Positions 34,040 to 41,642 of a stretch of 64,000 nucleotides of DNA are shown in pieces. A program made the translations under genes and the position numbers. The DNA is from G963667675 sp965249215 (GTDB lineage Bacteria; Chloroflexota; Dehalococcoidia; Lucifugimonadales; UBA3495). The first letter of the stretch is position 1, and each line of letters opens with the position of its first letter. The notes below the pieces were generated by a model. It searched no databases. It worked only from the letters and a program-made list of their open reading frames with translations, and was not told where the DNA came from. The stretch covers positions 1,240,001-1,304,000 of the forward strand of contig CBDFLN010000002.1 of NCBI GenBank assembly GCA_965249215.1, written 5' to 3'.

Positions 34040-35086
34040 ATGCAGAGCAGCGCCGTCCGGCTCACTGAGCTGTCTCATACCGCTGGTTGAGCCAGTAAGC
34101 TCAGCATGGAGGACCTGGTCCAGGTCCTGAAAAAGCTGCCGGCAGTCACCGACAAAAAACTGCTGGTGGGCATCGAAACCGGTGACGACGCGGCAGTATA
34201 CCGGCTGAACGATGACGCGTCGCTGATACTCACCGTCGACTTCTTCACCCCCATCACCGATGACCCCTACGAGTTTGGCGCCATCGCCGCAGCCAACGCC
34301 CTGAGCGACGTGTACGCCATGGGCGGCAAGCCCCTGCTCGCCCTCAACATCGTCGGCTTTCCCGCAGACTTGGACAAAGCTGTGCTGGAAAAGATCCTCC
34401 GTGGAGGGCATGACAAGGCGACCGAAGCAGGCTGTCTGATTGTAGGGGGCCACACCATTGATGACGCCGAGCCCAAGTACGGCCTCTCTGTAATCGGACT
34501 GGTGGCGCCCGGAAAGCACGTCACCAATGCCGGCGCCCGCCCCGGCGATTCCCTGGTGCTGACCAAGGCACTCGGCGTCGGCATCATAACCACCGGCGGC
34601 AAGCAGGGTGTAAGTCCCGCCGGCGTGCTGCAGAGTGCCGTCGAGAGTATGTCGGAATTAAATCGCGCCGCCGCCGATGCGATGATGAAAGTGGGGGTCA
34701 ACGCCTGCACCGATGTTACCGGCTTCGGCCTGCTGGGCCACTTGAAGTCAATGACCAAGGCCAGCGCTGTGGGCGCCAAGATTTACTTCAGCAAAGTACC
34801 GGCGCTGCCCGGCGCTTGGGAACTGTTGGAGAAAGACATAGTCCCCGGCGGCACCCGCCGTAATTTGCAACACGTAGCGGAATCCGTTGACTGGCCCTCT
34901 GAACTTCCCCAACAACACCGCCTGCTGTTGTCCGACGCCCAGACCTCCGGCGGCCTGCTGATTTCCGTGCCCAGCCCCAAGCTGGAGTCCCTGCTCCAGG
35001 AACTGGCGGCGGTCGGCGCGCCTCACCAGTCGGTGATCGGCGAGATTACTGAAGGCCCGCCGGGCAGAATCGTTGTCTCGCCCTAG
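34040..35086 (+). CDS. selD: Selenide, water dikinase with predicted selenocysteine at codon 17
   Basis: The enzyme makes selenophosphate from selenide and ATP, the selenium donor for selenocysteine. The usual N-terminus is present only if TGA at 34088-34090 is read through: MQSSAVRLTELSHTAG-U-ASKLSMEDLVQVL. This matches the family pattern SH-x-AG-[C/U], with Sec exactly at the place of E. coli Cys17. GGGGAGGAGG at 34024-34033 ends six bases before the ATG at 34040. The rest is complete: TGDDAAVY, TVDFFTPITDDP, GGHTIDDAEP, TDVTGFGLLGH, SDAQTSGGLL. A conventional caller would start at Met23 (34106) and lose the catalytic residue. Predicted length is 348 residues. Confidence 0.88.
34110..34128 (+). 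promoter_or_regulatory. Candidate bacterial SECIS hairpin in selD
   Basis: A-GGACCTGG-T-CCAGGTCC-T is a 9-bp perfect inverted repeat starting 20 bases after the in-frame TGA, inside the coding sequence, where bacterial SECIS elements are expected. In practice a 5-6-bp stem with a G-bearing apical loop would form. SelB binding is inferred only. Confidence 0.4.
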
Positions 35087-35109
35087 TAGCAGCGGAATGT
35101 AGGTGCATC

Positions 35110-35718
35110 TTGAAGCGCCCTGACCAGATTAAGGATGCCCCCGCGGACCCCGCAGGCCGGGTCCCTCCCGGTCAATTTCTGTCCAACAAGTTTCCGGTCC
35201 TTACCTATGGCAGCGCTCCCAAGATTCGCATCGAGGAGTGGACGCTCCGGGTGTTCGGACTGGTAGCCCGCGAGCTGGAGCTTGACTGGGCCGCATTCTC
35301 CAAGCTGCCGTGGCAATCGACCGTAGCCGATTTCCACTGCGTTACCCAGTGGAGTTCACTGGACCAGGACTGGGAAGGCGTACCGTTTGCCGACGTCGTA
35401 TCCCCCGCGCAGCCATCCCCGGAAGCCCGCTTCGTCATGGTCCACTGCTACGGAGGCTATTCCACCAACCTGCCCCTGGAACTGGCGATGCAAGAGGGGA
35501 TCTTCGCCCATAAGCAAAACGGGGAACCCCTGGGCGAAGGCCACGGTTGGCCTTTGCGGCTGGTAATCCCCAGCCGCTACGGATGGAAGAGCGCCAAGTG
35601 GGTCAGCGGCGTCGAGTTGCTCGCCCAGGACGAGCCCGGGTTCTGGGAAAAGCGGGGCTACAACAACAACGGCGACCCCTGGAAAGAAGAGCGCTTTTGG
35701 CCCGAGTTGGCCCGGTAG
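35110..35718 (+). CDS. Molybdopterin-dependent oxidoreductase, sulfite-oxidase fold
   Basis: A 202-residue protein of the sulfite oxidase/MsrP-like catalytic domain family. It contains PGQFLSNKFPVLTYG, WTLRVFGLV, the Mo-ligand Cys in DFHCVTQWS, and HGWPLRLVIPSRYGWKSAKWV. No signal peptide or membrane segment is seen, so it should be cytoplasmic. Substrate is unknown. A TTG start is used; the gene follows selD by 23 bases. It is a likely client of the molybdenum cofactor genes at 26-28 kb. Confidence 0.87.
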   Translation: MKRPDQIKDAPADPAGRVPPGQFLSNKFPVLTYGSAPKIRIEEWTLRVFGLVARELELDWAAFSKLPWQSTVADFHCVTQWSSLDQDWEGVPFADVVSPAQPSPEARFVMVHCYGGYSTNLPLELAMQEGIFAHKQNGEPLGEGHGWPLRLVIPSRYGWKSAKWVSGVELLAQDEPGFWEKRGYNNNGDPWKEERFWPELAR

Positions 35719-35817
35719 CCCAGCTTCACGGGAAACAGTTCAAGCCGCCGGTCCTGGCATCCTCCTTCTCGCGGCCTACTCCGATCGCGCACCAGTCGCG
35801 GCAGTGCAACAAAGGGA

Positions 35818-35866
35818 ACGGCTGGCCGGTCACGCCCGCTTGTCGTGGGCGTGACCGGCCAGCCGT
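35818..35866. terminator. 20-bp perfect-stem hairpin downstream of the molybdoenzyme gene
   Basis: ACGGCTGGCCGGTCACGCCC at 35818-35837 pairs perfectly with 35847-35866 around the loop GCTTGTCGT. It sits about 100 bases after the oxidoreductase stop and 67 bases after the zinc-ribbon gene read from the other side. There is no T-run, so a bidirectional terminator, an RNA element or a mobile-element remnant are all possible. Confidence 0.5.
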
Positions 35867-35932
35867 CCAGCAAGTCTCAAGTCTAATGAACGCAGAGACC
35901 CGGCGCCGGGTTCCACGAGTTAGGATCCCGAA

Positions 35933-36109
35933 TCAGGCCGCCTTGTACTCCTCCTCGATCCGGACATCCGGGCTTCTTCTGGGACGTTTGTACGCAAGTT
36001 CGACATCCTTAAGGTAACCGCACTGCAAGCAACTCAAGAACTTTCCGAAGATGTCTTCTTTCAGACACACATCCCCTTGGCATTTTGGACAGACCTTAAA
36101 CAATATCAT
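35933..36109 (-). CDS. Small zinc-ribbon protein (58 aa)
   Basis: The minus-strand frame encodes MILFKVCPKCQGDVCLKEDI and continues through FGKFLSCLQCGYLKDVELAY to a basic then acidic tail ending EEEYKAA. CPKC (Cys7, Cys10) and CLQC (Cys27, Cys30) form a classic zinc ribbon. GAGGTGGG lies upstream of the ATG. It is short and easily missed. Family and partner are unknown; small zinc ribbons often bind nucleic acid or larger enzymes. Confidence 0.65.
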   Translation of the reverse strand: MILFKVCPKCQGDVCLKEDIFGKFLSCLQCGYLKDVELAYKRPRRSPDVRIEEEYKAA

Positions 36110-36171
36110 CGTCGTCCCACCTCATCACTGTGTTGTCTTGCCCCTTGTTTACTTGCCTGGTAGCTTCTTAC

Positions 36172-36200
36172 TTGACATGCTGTATATCAACTTTTATCAT
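36172..36200 (+). promoter_or_regulatory. Sigma-70-type promoter for hspR-grpE-dnaK
   Basis: TTGACA at 36172-36177, 17-base spacer, TATCAT at 36195-36200, 60 bases before the hspR ATG. Half-sites CTTGAC (36171) and GTCAAG (36214) flank the -10, reminiscent of the CTTGA/TCAAG halves of HspR operators but more widely spaced. Confidence 0.65.
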
Positions 36201-36259
36201 ATAAACTGGTTAAGGTCAAGGTGGCGATAGGGTAATTCTTCAAAAGCTGGAGTCGGCCT

Positions 36260-36760
36260 ATGCGCGAGCGCTCGAAGACACAGACGGAAGGTCCGGCAAG
36301 TACTCGGCCTCAACCGGTGCCCCAAAGGCCCGCGCAGACCTCACTGAGTAAAGTGCAGGAGAGCGAGCCCGACGCCCCGAGCAGAAGGGCCCGCGATGCC
36401 GACGAGCAAGCCGTAAGGCTGGAAGGCCTCTACATCATCAGCGTGGCCGCCCGGATTCTAGACATGCATCCCCAGACGTTGAGGAAATACGAACGGCTGG
36501 GGCTTATCAACCCCGGGCGCACCATAGGGATGCTCAGACTCTACTCTAGGGATGACATCAGGAAGGTCCGTTTAATCCGCCACCTGGGAAACCTGGGCCT
36601 CAACCTGGCCGGTGTCGAGTTCGCCCTGGCCACGGTGGAAAACCTGCTTAGGTTGAGACGCCGTTCAAGGGCTTTGGCAGGAGACAGCGGCCTTGGCGAC
36701 GTCTTGGACCAGGAGATCAGCCGAATCTTTCAAAACCTGAACCTCCCTGTGAATGATTAA
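36260..36760 (+). CDS. hspR: MerR-family heat-shock repressor, HspR-like
   Basis: A 166-residue regulator. Residues 1-55 are a low-complexity, charged N-terminal extension. The winged-helix DNA-binding domain follows: YIISVAARILDMHPQTLRKYERLGLINPGRTIG, then RLYSRDDIRKVRLIRHL and LNLAGVEFAL. This matches HspR, which represses dnaK operons in Actinobacteria and relatives. It lies directly upstream of grpE and dnaK on the same strand, so autoregulation of the operon is likely. The last codons form the first unit of a 14-bp tandem repeat. Confidence 0.85.
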   Translation: MRERSKTQTEGPASTRPQPVPQRPAQTSLSKVQESEPDAPSRRARDADEQAVRLEGLYIISVAARILDMHPQTLRKYERLGLINPGRTIGMLRLYSRDDIRKVRLIRHLGNLGLNLAGVEFALATVENLLRLRRRSRALAGDSGLGDVLDQEISRIFQNLNLPVND

Positions 36761-36830
36761 GGGTGAATGATTAAGGGTGAATGATTAAGGGTGAATGATT
36801 AAGGGTGAATGATTAAGGGTGAATGATTAA
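36749..36830 (+). repeat. 14-bp tandem repeat spanning the hspR stop
   Basis: GTGAATGATTAAGG repeats at 36749, 36763, 36777, 36791 and 36805, with a partial sixth unit at 36819. The first unit encodes the C-terminal Val-Asn-Asp-stop of HspR; the rest fill most of the hspR-grpE spacer. Confidence 0.92.
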
Positions 36831-36872
36831 AAACCGGCCAATCCAACCCAACGGCAACACGGGAATGGTCCT

Positions 36873-37454
36873 ATGACTACCGAACCAAATAATGGTAACC
36901 AACCGGACGCGCTGCCCTTCTCCAAGGATGGCTACGACGATTTGAGCCATCTCTCGGTTGAAGAGCAGGTGACGGCCCTCCAGGACCGGTTGCAGCAATC
37001 TCAGAAAGAAGCCGGCCAGAGCCTGGATACCGCCCAACGTGCTCAAGCAGAGATGGTCAACTTTCGCCGGCGCACCGATGAAGAGCGAATTGCTCTTGGG
37101 AAATACGCCAACGAGCGCCTCATCAACAAGCTGCTGCCGGTCATGGAAGAGTTGACCCTGGCTTTGAACCACGCCGATAAGGTAGGCGCCAACGATTCCT
37201 GGTTGGAAGGCGTCAAGCTCATCCAACGCAAGCTGGACAATATGCTCCAGTCGGAAGGGGTAACCGAAATCGAGGCCTTAGGGACGGAGTTTAATCCCAT
37301 GGAACACGAGGCCTTGGGGGCGGTGGAAACTGCCGAACACCCATCGGGCTACGTCGCCGAGGTGGTCCGAGCCGGGTACCGGCTGCATGAAAGAGTAATT
37401 CAACCGGCCCAGGTTATGGTGGCTACAGAACCGGCCGAGCCGCAACAAACGTAG
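36873..37454 (+). CDS. grpE: Nucleotide exchange factor GrpE
   Basis: The DnaK nucleotide exchange factor, 193 residues. A long coiled-coil N-terminal half (EEQVTALQDRLQQSQKEAGQ, AEMVNFRRRTDEER) leads to the dimer helices LLPVMEELTLALNHAD and the C-terminal beta domain ending GYRLHERVIQPAQVMVA. Length is normal. It precedes dnaK by 28 bases; no dnaJ follows. Confidence 0.95.
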   Translation: MTTEPNNGNQPDALPFSKDGYDDLSHLSVEEQVTALQDRLQQSQKEAGQSLDTAQRAQAEMVNFRRRTDEERIALGKYANERLINKLLPVMEELTLALNHADKVGANDSWLEGVKLIQRKLDNMLQSEGVTEIEALGTEFNPMEHEALGAVETAEHPSGYVAEVVRAGYRLHERVIQPAQVMVATEPAEPQQT

Positions 37455-37482
37455 CAATTCGAAGAATCGAAGGAGATTGAAC

Positions 37483-39396
37483 ATGGCTAAAGTCCTGGGC
37501 ATTGATCTGGGCACCACCAACTCTGTGGCCGCCGTAATTCAGGCGGGAGAGCCCACCATCGTTGAGAACGCAGAGGGGGCTCGGCTCACGCCCTCGATAG
37601 TAGCGGTAAATCCCCGCTCCGGTGAGAGGTACGTGGGCCAAGTTGCCAAGCGGCAGGCCGTGACCAACCCGGAAAACACCCTGTTTTCCGTCAAACGACT
37701 CATGGGCCGCAGGTTCCAGGACCCCGAGGTACAGAACGCCATCAACAAGCTCCCTTACAAGATAGTGTCCGGGCCCGACCAGGACGCCCACGTGGAGATG
37801 GCCGGGCAGAGCTTCCCGCCGCCCCAGATTTCATCCTTCGTCCTTCAAAAAATCAAGCAGGACGCCGAGGCCAAGCTGGGGGAGAAGATTAGCCAGGCGG
37901 TCATTACCGTGCCCGCTTATTTCAATGACTCCCAGCGGCAAGCCACCAAGGACGCCGGCGCCATCGCCGGTATGGAAGTCCTCCGCATCATCAACGAGCC
38001 CACCGCTTCTTCGTTGGCCTACGGGCTGGACAAGGCCAAAGTCGATGCTACCGTTGCGGTGTTCGACCTGGGCGGTGGCACCTTCGATGTCAGCATCCTC
38101 CAAATGGGCGACGGGGTGTTCGAGGTCAAGTCGACCAACGGCGACACCTACTTGGGCGGCGATGACTTTGACCAGAGAATCCTCGACTGGCTCATCCAGG
38201 ACTTCCGGCAGGAAACCGGCATCGACCTGAGCAACGACCGCATGGCGCTGCAACGCCTGAGGGACGCTGCGGAACGCAGCAAGGTTGAACTCTCCACCGT
38301 CCTTGAGACGGAGATCAACCTGCCCTTCATTACCGCCGACTCCAGCGGGCCGCAACACCTGGTAAAACCTCTGACTCGGGCCAAGCTGGAACAGCTGGTG
38401 GCGGACCTGATTAGCCGCACCGAGGAGCCCTGTCGTCAGGCCATCGCCGACGCCGGGTTCGGCGCCGACGGCATCGACGACGTGATCCTGGTGGGCGGTA
38501 TGACCCGAATGCCGGCAGTGCAGGAAAAGGTCAAGCAGCTGTTCGGCAAAGAGCCCAGCCGCAACGTAAACCCCGACGAGGCCGTGGCCCTCGGCGCCGC
38601 TATCCAGGCGGGAGTGTTGGCCGGAGAAGTGGACGACATAGTCTTGGTGGATGTGACCCCTCTCACCCTCGGGTTGGAGACCTTGGGCGGTGTGTTGACT
38701 ACGTTGATCTCCCGCAATACCGCCATACCCACCGAAAAGACCGAGGTGTTTACCACCGCCGCCGACGGGCAGACCACCGTAGATATCCACGTTCTCCAGG
38801 GAGAACGCCCCATGGCCGCCGACAACAAGTCCATCGGCCGCTTCATGCTCGACGGTGTCTTGCCCGCTCCCAGGGGGGTTCCCCAAATCGAAGTCAAGTT
38901 CGATATCAACCACGACGGAATCCTTTCCGTGTCGGCCAAGGACAAGGGGACGGGCAAGGAGCAAAAGATCGTCATACAGTCGGGATCTGGCCTCGCCAAG
39001 GATGAAATCGAGCAAATGATTAATGAGGCGAAAGCCCACGAGGAGGAAGACCAGCGCAAGCGGGTCGAAATAGAGACTCGTAACCAGGCCGACTCATTGG
39101 TATACAGCGTAGAAAAGGCTCTAGAAGACAACAAGGACAATGTGCCCCAGGAACTGAAGGAAGAGGTGGAAGCTAAAATTGCTACGTTGAAGTCGGCCAT
39201 CGCCGCTAACGACGTGGCGGCAATGCAACCCGCCATGGCCGACCTGAACAGCGCCATGCAGCGCCTGGGACAGGCCGTTTACAGCCAGGCCGGCGGCCCT
39301 GCCGACCCTGCAGATGCCGGCCCGTCGGACGGGAACGCCGCGAACGGCGACCAGTCCGGTGAAGATACGGTGGAGGGCGAGTTCCGGGAGGTTTAA
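37483..39396 (+). CDS. dnaK: Chaperone DnaK (Hsp70)
   Basis: The ATP-driven Hsp70 chaperone, 637 residues. The nucleotide-binding domain shows GIDLGTTNSVAAV, RIINEPTASSLAYG, FDLGGGTFDVSIL and ILVGGMTRMPAVQ. The linker and substrate domain include DVTPLTLGLETLGG and GERPMAADNKSIG. A helical lid and a Gly/Asp-rich tail ending EGEFREV close it. The ATG at 37483 has AAGGAGA at 37470 just upstream; a TTG two codons earlier is in frame but lies too close to that site. Confidence 0.97.
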   Translation: MAKVLGIDLGTTNSVAAVIQAGEPTIVENAEGARLTPSIVAVNPRSGERYVGQVAKRQAVTNPENTLFSVKRLMGRRFQDPEVQNAINKLPYKIVSGPDQDAHVEMAGQSFPPPQISSFVLQKIKQDAEAKLGEKISQAVITVPAYFNDSQRQATKDAGAIAGMEVLRIINEPTASSLAYGLDKAKVDATVAVFDLGGGTFDVSILQMGDGVFEVKSTNGDTYLGGDDFDQRILDWLIQDFRQETGIDLSNDRMALQRLRDAAERSKVELSTVLETEINLPFITADSSGPQHLVKPLTRAKLEQLVADLISRTEEPCRQAIADAGFGADGIDDVILVGGMTRMPAVQEKVKQLFGKEPSRNVNPDEAVALGAAIQAGVLAGEVDDIVLVDVTPLTLGLETLGGVLTTLISRNTAIPTEKTEVFTTAADGQTTVDIHVLQGERPMAADNKSIGRFMLDGVLPAPRGVPQIEVKFDINHDGILSVSAKDKGTGKEQKIVIQSGSGLAKDEIEQMINEAKAHEEEDQRKRVEIETRNQADSLVYSVEKALEDNKDNVPQELKEEVEAKIATLKSAIAANDVAAMQPAMADLNSAMQRLGQAVYSQAGGPADPADAGPSDGNAANGDQSGEDTVEGEFREV

Positions 39397-39414
39397 ATCC
39401 AGGGCTTGAACCCG

Positions 39415-39444
39415 TTACAGGTAGCTGTCCCAGTCTGGTATAAT
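39415..39444 (+). promoter_or_regulatory. Promoter upstream of the 94-aa gene (TTACAG-N18-TGGTATAAT)
   Basis: TTACAG at 39415-39420 and an extended -10 TGGTATAAT at 39436-39444 lie 69 bases before the ATG at 39513, just after dnaK. Confidence 0.55.
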
Positions 39445-39512
39445 AGGCCAACCAAAGCAACCCCAGCGAACTTAAAAACGGTGGTCCTAACGTTAAGGCC
39501 GGTGGAGTGATT

Positions 39513-39797
39513 ATGGGCGCACAGCAAGGACCCGCAGACCCTGAAGTAGTCAACGAGCAGAACCCAACAGTGATTGAAGGAATAGACCAGGCGCTGACAC
39601 CCCTTCAGTATCACTACCTCAGCTTGCTGCAGCGCTTGATCGCGTTAAAGAACAGCTATCAGGCCGACCCGGACTTTGAGGGCTGGTTGATGGCCAGCAT
39701 CAATAAAGCCATCTATGCCACTCTGCGGGACTGTATCGAAAGTAACACCGGCGACGCGGCTAAGGAGCTGCTGCGGAGAGAGCACCAGGTCAATTAA
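39513..39797 (+). CDS. Hypothetical protein (94 aa)
   Basis: A small acidic, helical protein (TPLQYHYLSLLQRLIALKNS; DPDFEGWLMASINKAIYATL) with no family recognised. GGTGGAG precedes the ATG at 39513; a GTG two codons earlier is also in frame. It has its own promoter after dnaK. Confidence 0.6.
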   Translation: MGAQQGPADPEVVNEQNPTVIEGIDQALTPLQYHYLSLLQRLIALKNSYQADPDFEGWLMASINKAIYATLRDCIESNTGDAAKELLRREHQVN

Positions 39798-39931
39798 CTA
39801 CGGGTGCTCGACGCCTGAAACCGCCCCCCGGTCTGCCTCGCCGCGGCCACCCGCGGCCTTCGCCGTGACCCTCCACGGTGCCCCCTGGTTTACCTTGTCA
39901 GAATGCTTTGGCGCGGGCTATCATAGACCCC

Positions 39932-40462
39932 ATGGAGTCTCGACCCGTCAAGTACCCTCTGGGTTCCCTCTCCCTTATCGAGGCCAAGACCTTTGGCGAG
40001 CCGGGACAACGCACTTTTCACCTCGCTATAGAGGCAGGGCACGCCGCTGGCGCGGTTTGGCTCGAAAAAGAGCAGCTTCTCCAACTAGGGATTTATCTCC
40101 GGGACACGGTCCAGTCCCTTTCGGAGGATGACCGGTCGCGGCCAAGCCAACCCAGGGAACCGGAATGGTCCGGCGGGGACGCCCATATCGACTTCAAAGC
40201 GGCGCAACTCCTGCTGAGTCACGATGCGCCTACCAATTCGTTCTACGTGTTGGCATACGAAGGGGAAGACTCCGAATCCGGCGACGAGGGTTCCTCGGTT
40301 AGCTTTTGGATTACCACGGACCAGGCCGGAACCCTGGCCGAAGAGGCTCTCCGGATTTGCGCGGCGGGCCGTCCACGTTGCGTGCTCTGCGGGTCGCCCA
40401 TAAACTCCGACGGCCATGTCTGCCCCCGGGCCAATGGTCACGTGGCCTTTGAACTTGGCTAG
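39932..40462 (+). CDS. DUF3090 family protein
   Basis: A 176-residue protein with the DUF3090 hallmarks: an N-terminal KTFGEPGQRTFHL segment, an acidic middle, and a C-terminal zinc-ribbon-like RCVLCGSPINSDGHVCPRANGH. The family is found mainly in Actinobacteria and Chloroflexota, typically next to an SCO1664-type gene, as here (30 bases upstream). Function is unknown. The ATG at 39932 is chosen because the sequence before it is not family-like. Confidence 0.85.
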   Translation: MESRPVKYPLGSLSLIEAKTFGEPGQRTFHLAIEAGHAAGAVWLEKEQLLQLGIYLRDTVQSLSEDDRSRPSQPREPEWSGGDAHIDFKAAQLLLSHDAPTNSFYVLAYEGEDSESGDEGSSVSFWITTDQAGTLAEEALRICAAGRPRCVLCGSPINSDGHVCPRANGHVAFELG

Positions 40463-40492
40463 GCGCAGGACCCTCTGAGCCAGGAAACCTCG

Positions 40493-41203
40493 GTGAAGGC
40501 TGATCCATCCACCCGAGACATCCTATGCAGCGGCGAAATCGTTGCTTGTCAACTTACGCCGGACGGGTCTAACTACACCTTCTTGGCCCGCGTCCAACTG
40601 GGCGATACCGAGAGCCTGGCCATCTACAAGCCCAGGGACGGGGAAGCGCCCCTCTGGGATTTCCCCAGGGGGACGCTCTACCAGCGAGAGTATGCCGCTT
40701 ATCTGTTGAGCCAGGTGCTGGGTTGGGACTTCATCCCATTCACCACCATCCGGGACGGTCCCTACGGTATTGGTTCCGTCCAGGAGTTCGTGGAGCACGA
40801 CCCCAGGCAAAACTATTATGCTCTCACCGAGGACAACTATAGCCAGCTCAAGACCATCGCTTGCTTCGACCTGGTGGCCAACAGCACCGACCGCAAACCC
40901 AATCACCTGATTCTGGACCACGCCGGCAAGCTGTGGAGTATCGACCACGGGTTGACCTTTCACCCGGAAACCAAGATTCGAACGGTGATTTGGGATTTCT
41001 CCGGCGAGCAGATACCTGGACACCTACTTGACTCGCTGCGGGTCCTGGCCGGACAGCTTGAAAACCCCCAGGGCCTTCTCCAAGAGTTGCTGGAGGTCCT
41101 GCCCGCCGAAGAAGTCGCCGCATTGGGCCGGAGAATTCAATGGGTCTTGGGCGAAGGGGTCTATCCCGGTTTGCCTCGCCAGTACCGGCGGCGGCGCTGG
41201 TGA
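40493..41203 (+). CDS. SCO1664 family protein (PI3/4-kinase-like fold)
   Basis: A 236-residue protein starting from GTG. Features include LAIYKPRDGEAPLWDFPRGT, RE-x-A-A-Y-L, FDLVANSTDRKPNH and WSIDHGLTFH, which correspond to the ATP-lysine, the D-x-x-x-N catalytic-like loop and the D-H-G metal segment of phosphatidylinositol 3-/4-kinase-like proteins. It partners the DUF3090 gene. The reaction is unknown; a small-molecule or protein kinase-like activity is inference only. Confidence 0.85.
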   Translation: MKADPSTRDILCSGEIVACQLTPDGSNYTFLARVQLGDTESLAIYKPRDGEAPLWDFPRGTLYQREYAAYLLSQVLGWDFIPFTTIRDGPYGIGSVQEFVEHDPRQNYYALTEDNYSQLKTIACFDLVANSTDRKPNHLILDHAGKLWSIDHGLTFHPETKIRTVIWDFSGEQIPGHLLDSLRVLAGQLENPQGLLQELLEVLPAEEVAALGRRIQWVLGEGVYPGLPRQYRRRRW

Positions 41204-41271
41204 CCAGCTTTCAGTCCCGCAACCCGACGCCGGCCGTCCACCTATTGCCAAGAAGGATGTAAGACCCCCCC

Positions 41272-41631
41272 ATGACCGTTCAGAAAATCAGCGCAGTAAC
41301 CCTGGCGGTGCGCGACATGTCCAGGTCCGTGGACTTTTACCGGGACAAAGTGGGCCTGGAGCTTCTCTATGGCGGCGGCTCCGAGTCCTTTTCCAGCTTT
41401 CGAGTCGGCGGCGGTTACTTGAATTTGATTCTGGCCCCCGACGGAGGCTGGAGTTGGTGGGGGAGGTTGATTCTCCATGTGGACGATGTGGACGCCCTGT
41501 ACCAACGCCTGTTAGCAGGTGGGTTGACGCCTTCCACTGCCCCTGAGGACGCTCCGTGGGGCGAACGCTACTTTCACGTCAACGATCCCGATTCCCACGA
41601 GTTGAGCTTCGCCAGGCCGCTGGACTCGTAG
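41272..41631 (+). CDS. VOC (glyoxalase/bleomycin resistance) family protein
   Basis: A 119-residue single-repeat VOC protein: ISAVTLAVRDMSRSVDFYRDKVGLEL at the N-terminus and FHVNDPDSHELSFA at the C-terminus. The metal-ligand positions are only partly recognisable, with a Glu in HELSF. Substrate is unknown; such proteins include lyases, dioxygenases and binding proteins. Confidence 0.82.
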   Translation: MTVQKISAVTLAVRDMSRSVDFYRDKVGLELLYGGGSESFSSFRVGGGYLNLILAPDGGWSWWGRLILHVDDVDALYQRLLAGGLTPSTAPEDAPWGERYFHVNDPDSHELSFARPLDS

Positions 41632-41642
41632 GGGCCGCCCGG

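Noticed and set aside
33571..34065. Minus-strand 164-codon frame spanning the IS end and the selD upstream region
   Set aside because: It crosses the IS boundary and the duplicated promoter unit and shows no family features.
34106..35086. selD as a gene starting at Met23, or as a pseudogene with a stop
   Set aside because: The Met23 start would lack the catalytic residue and has no ribosome-binding site; the upstream frame is perfectly conserved around the UGA.
36171..36219. A classical HspR (HAIR) operator
   Set aside because: Half-sites CTTGAC and GTCAAG are present but 37 bases apart instead of about 7, so a true HAIR site is not supported.
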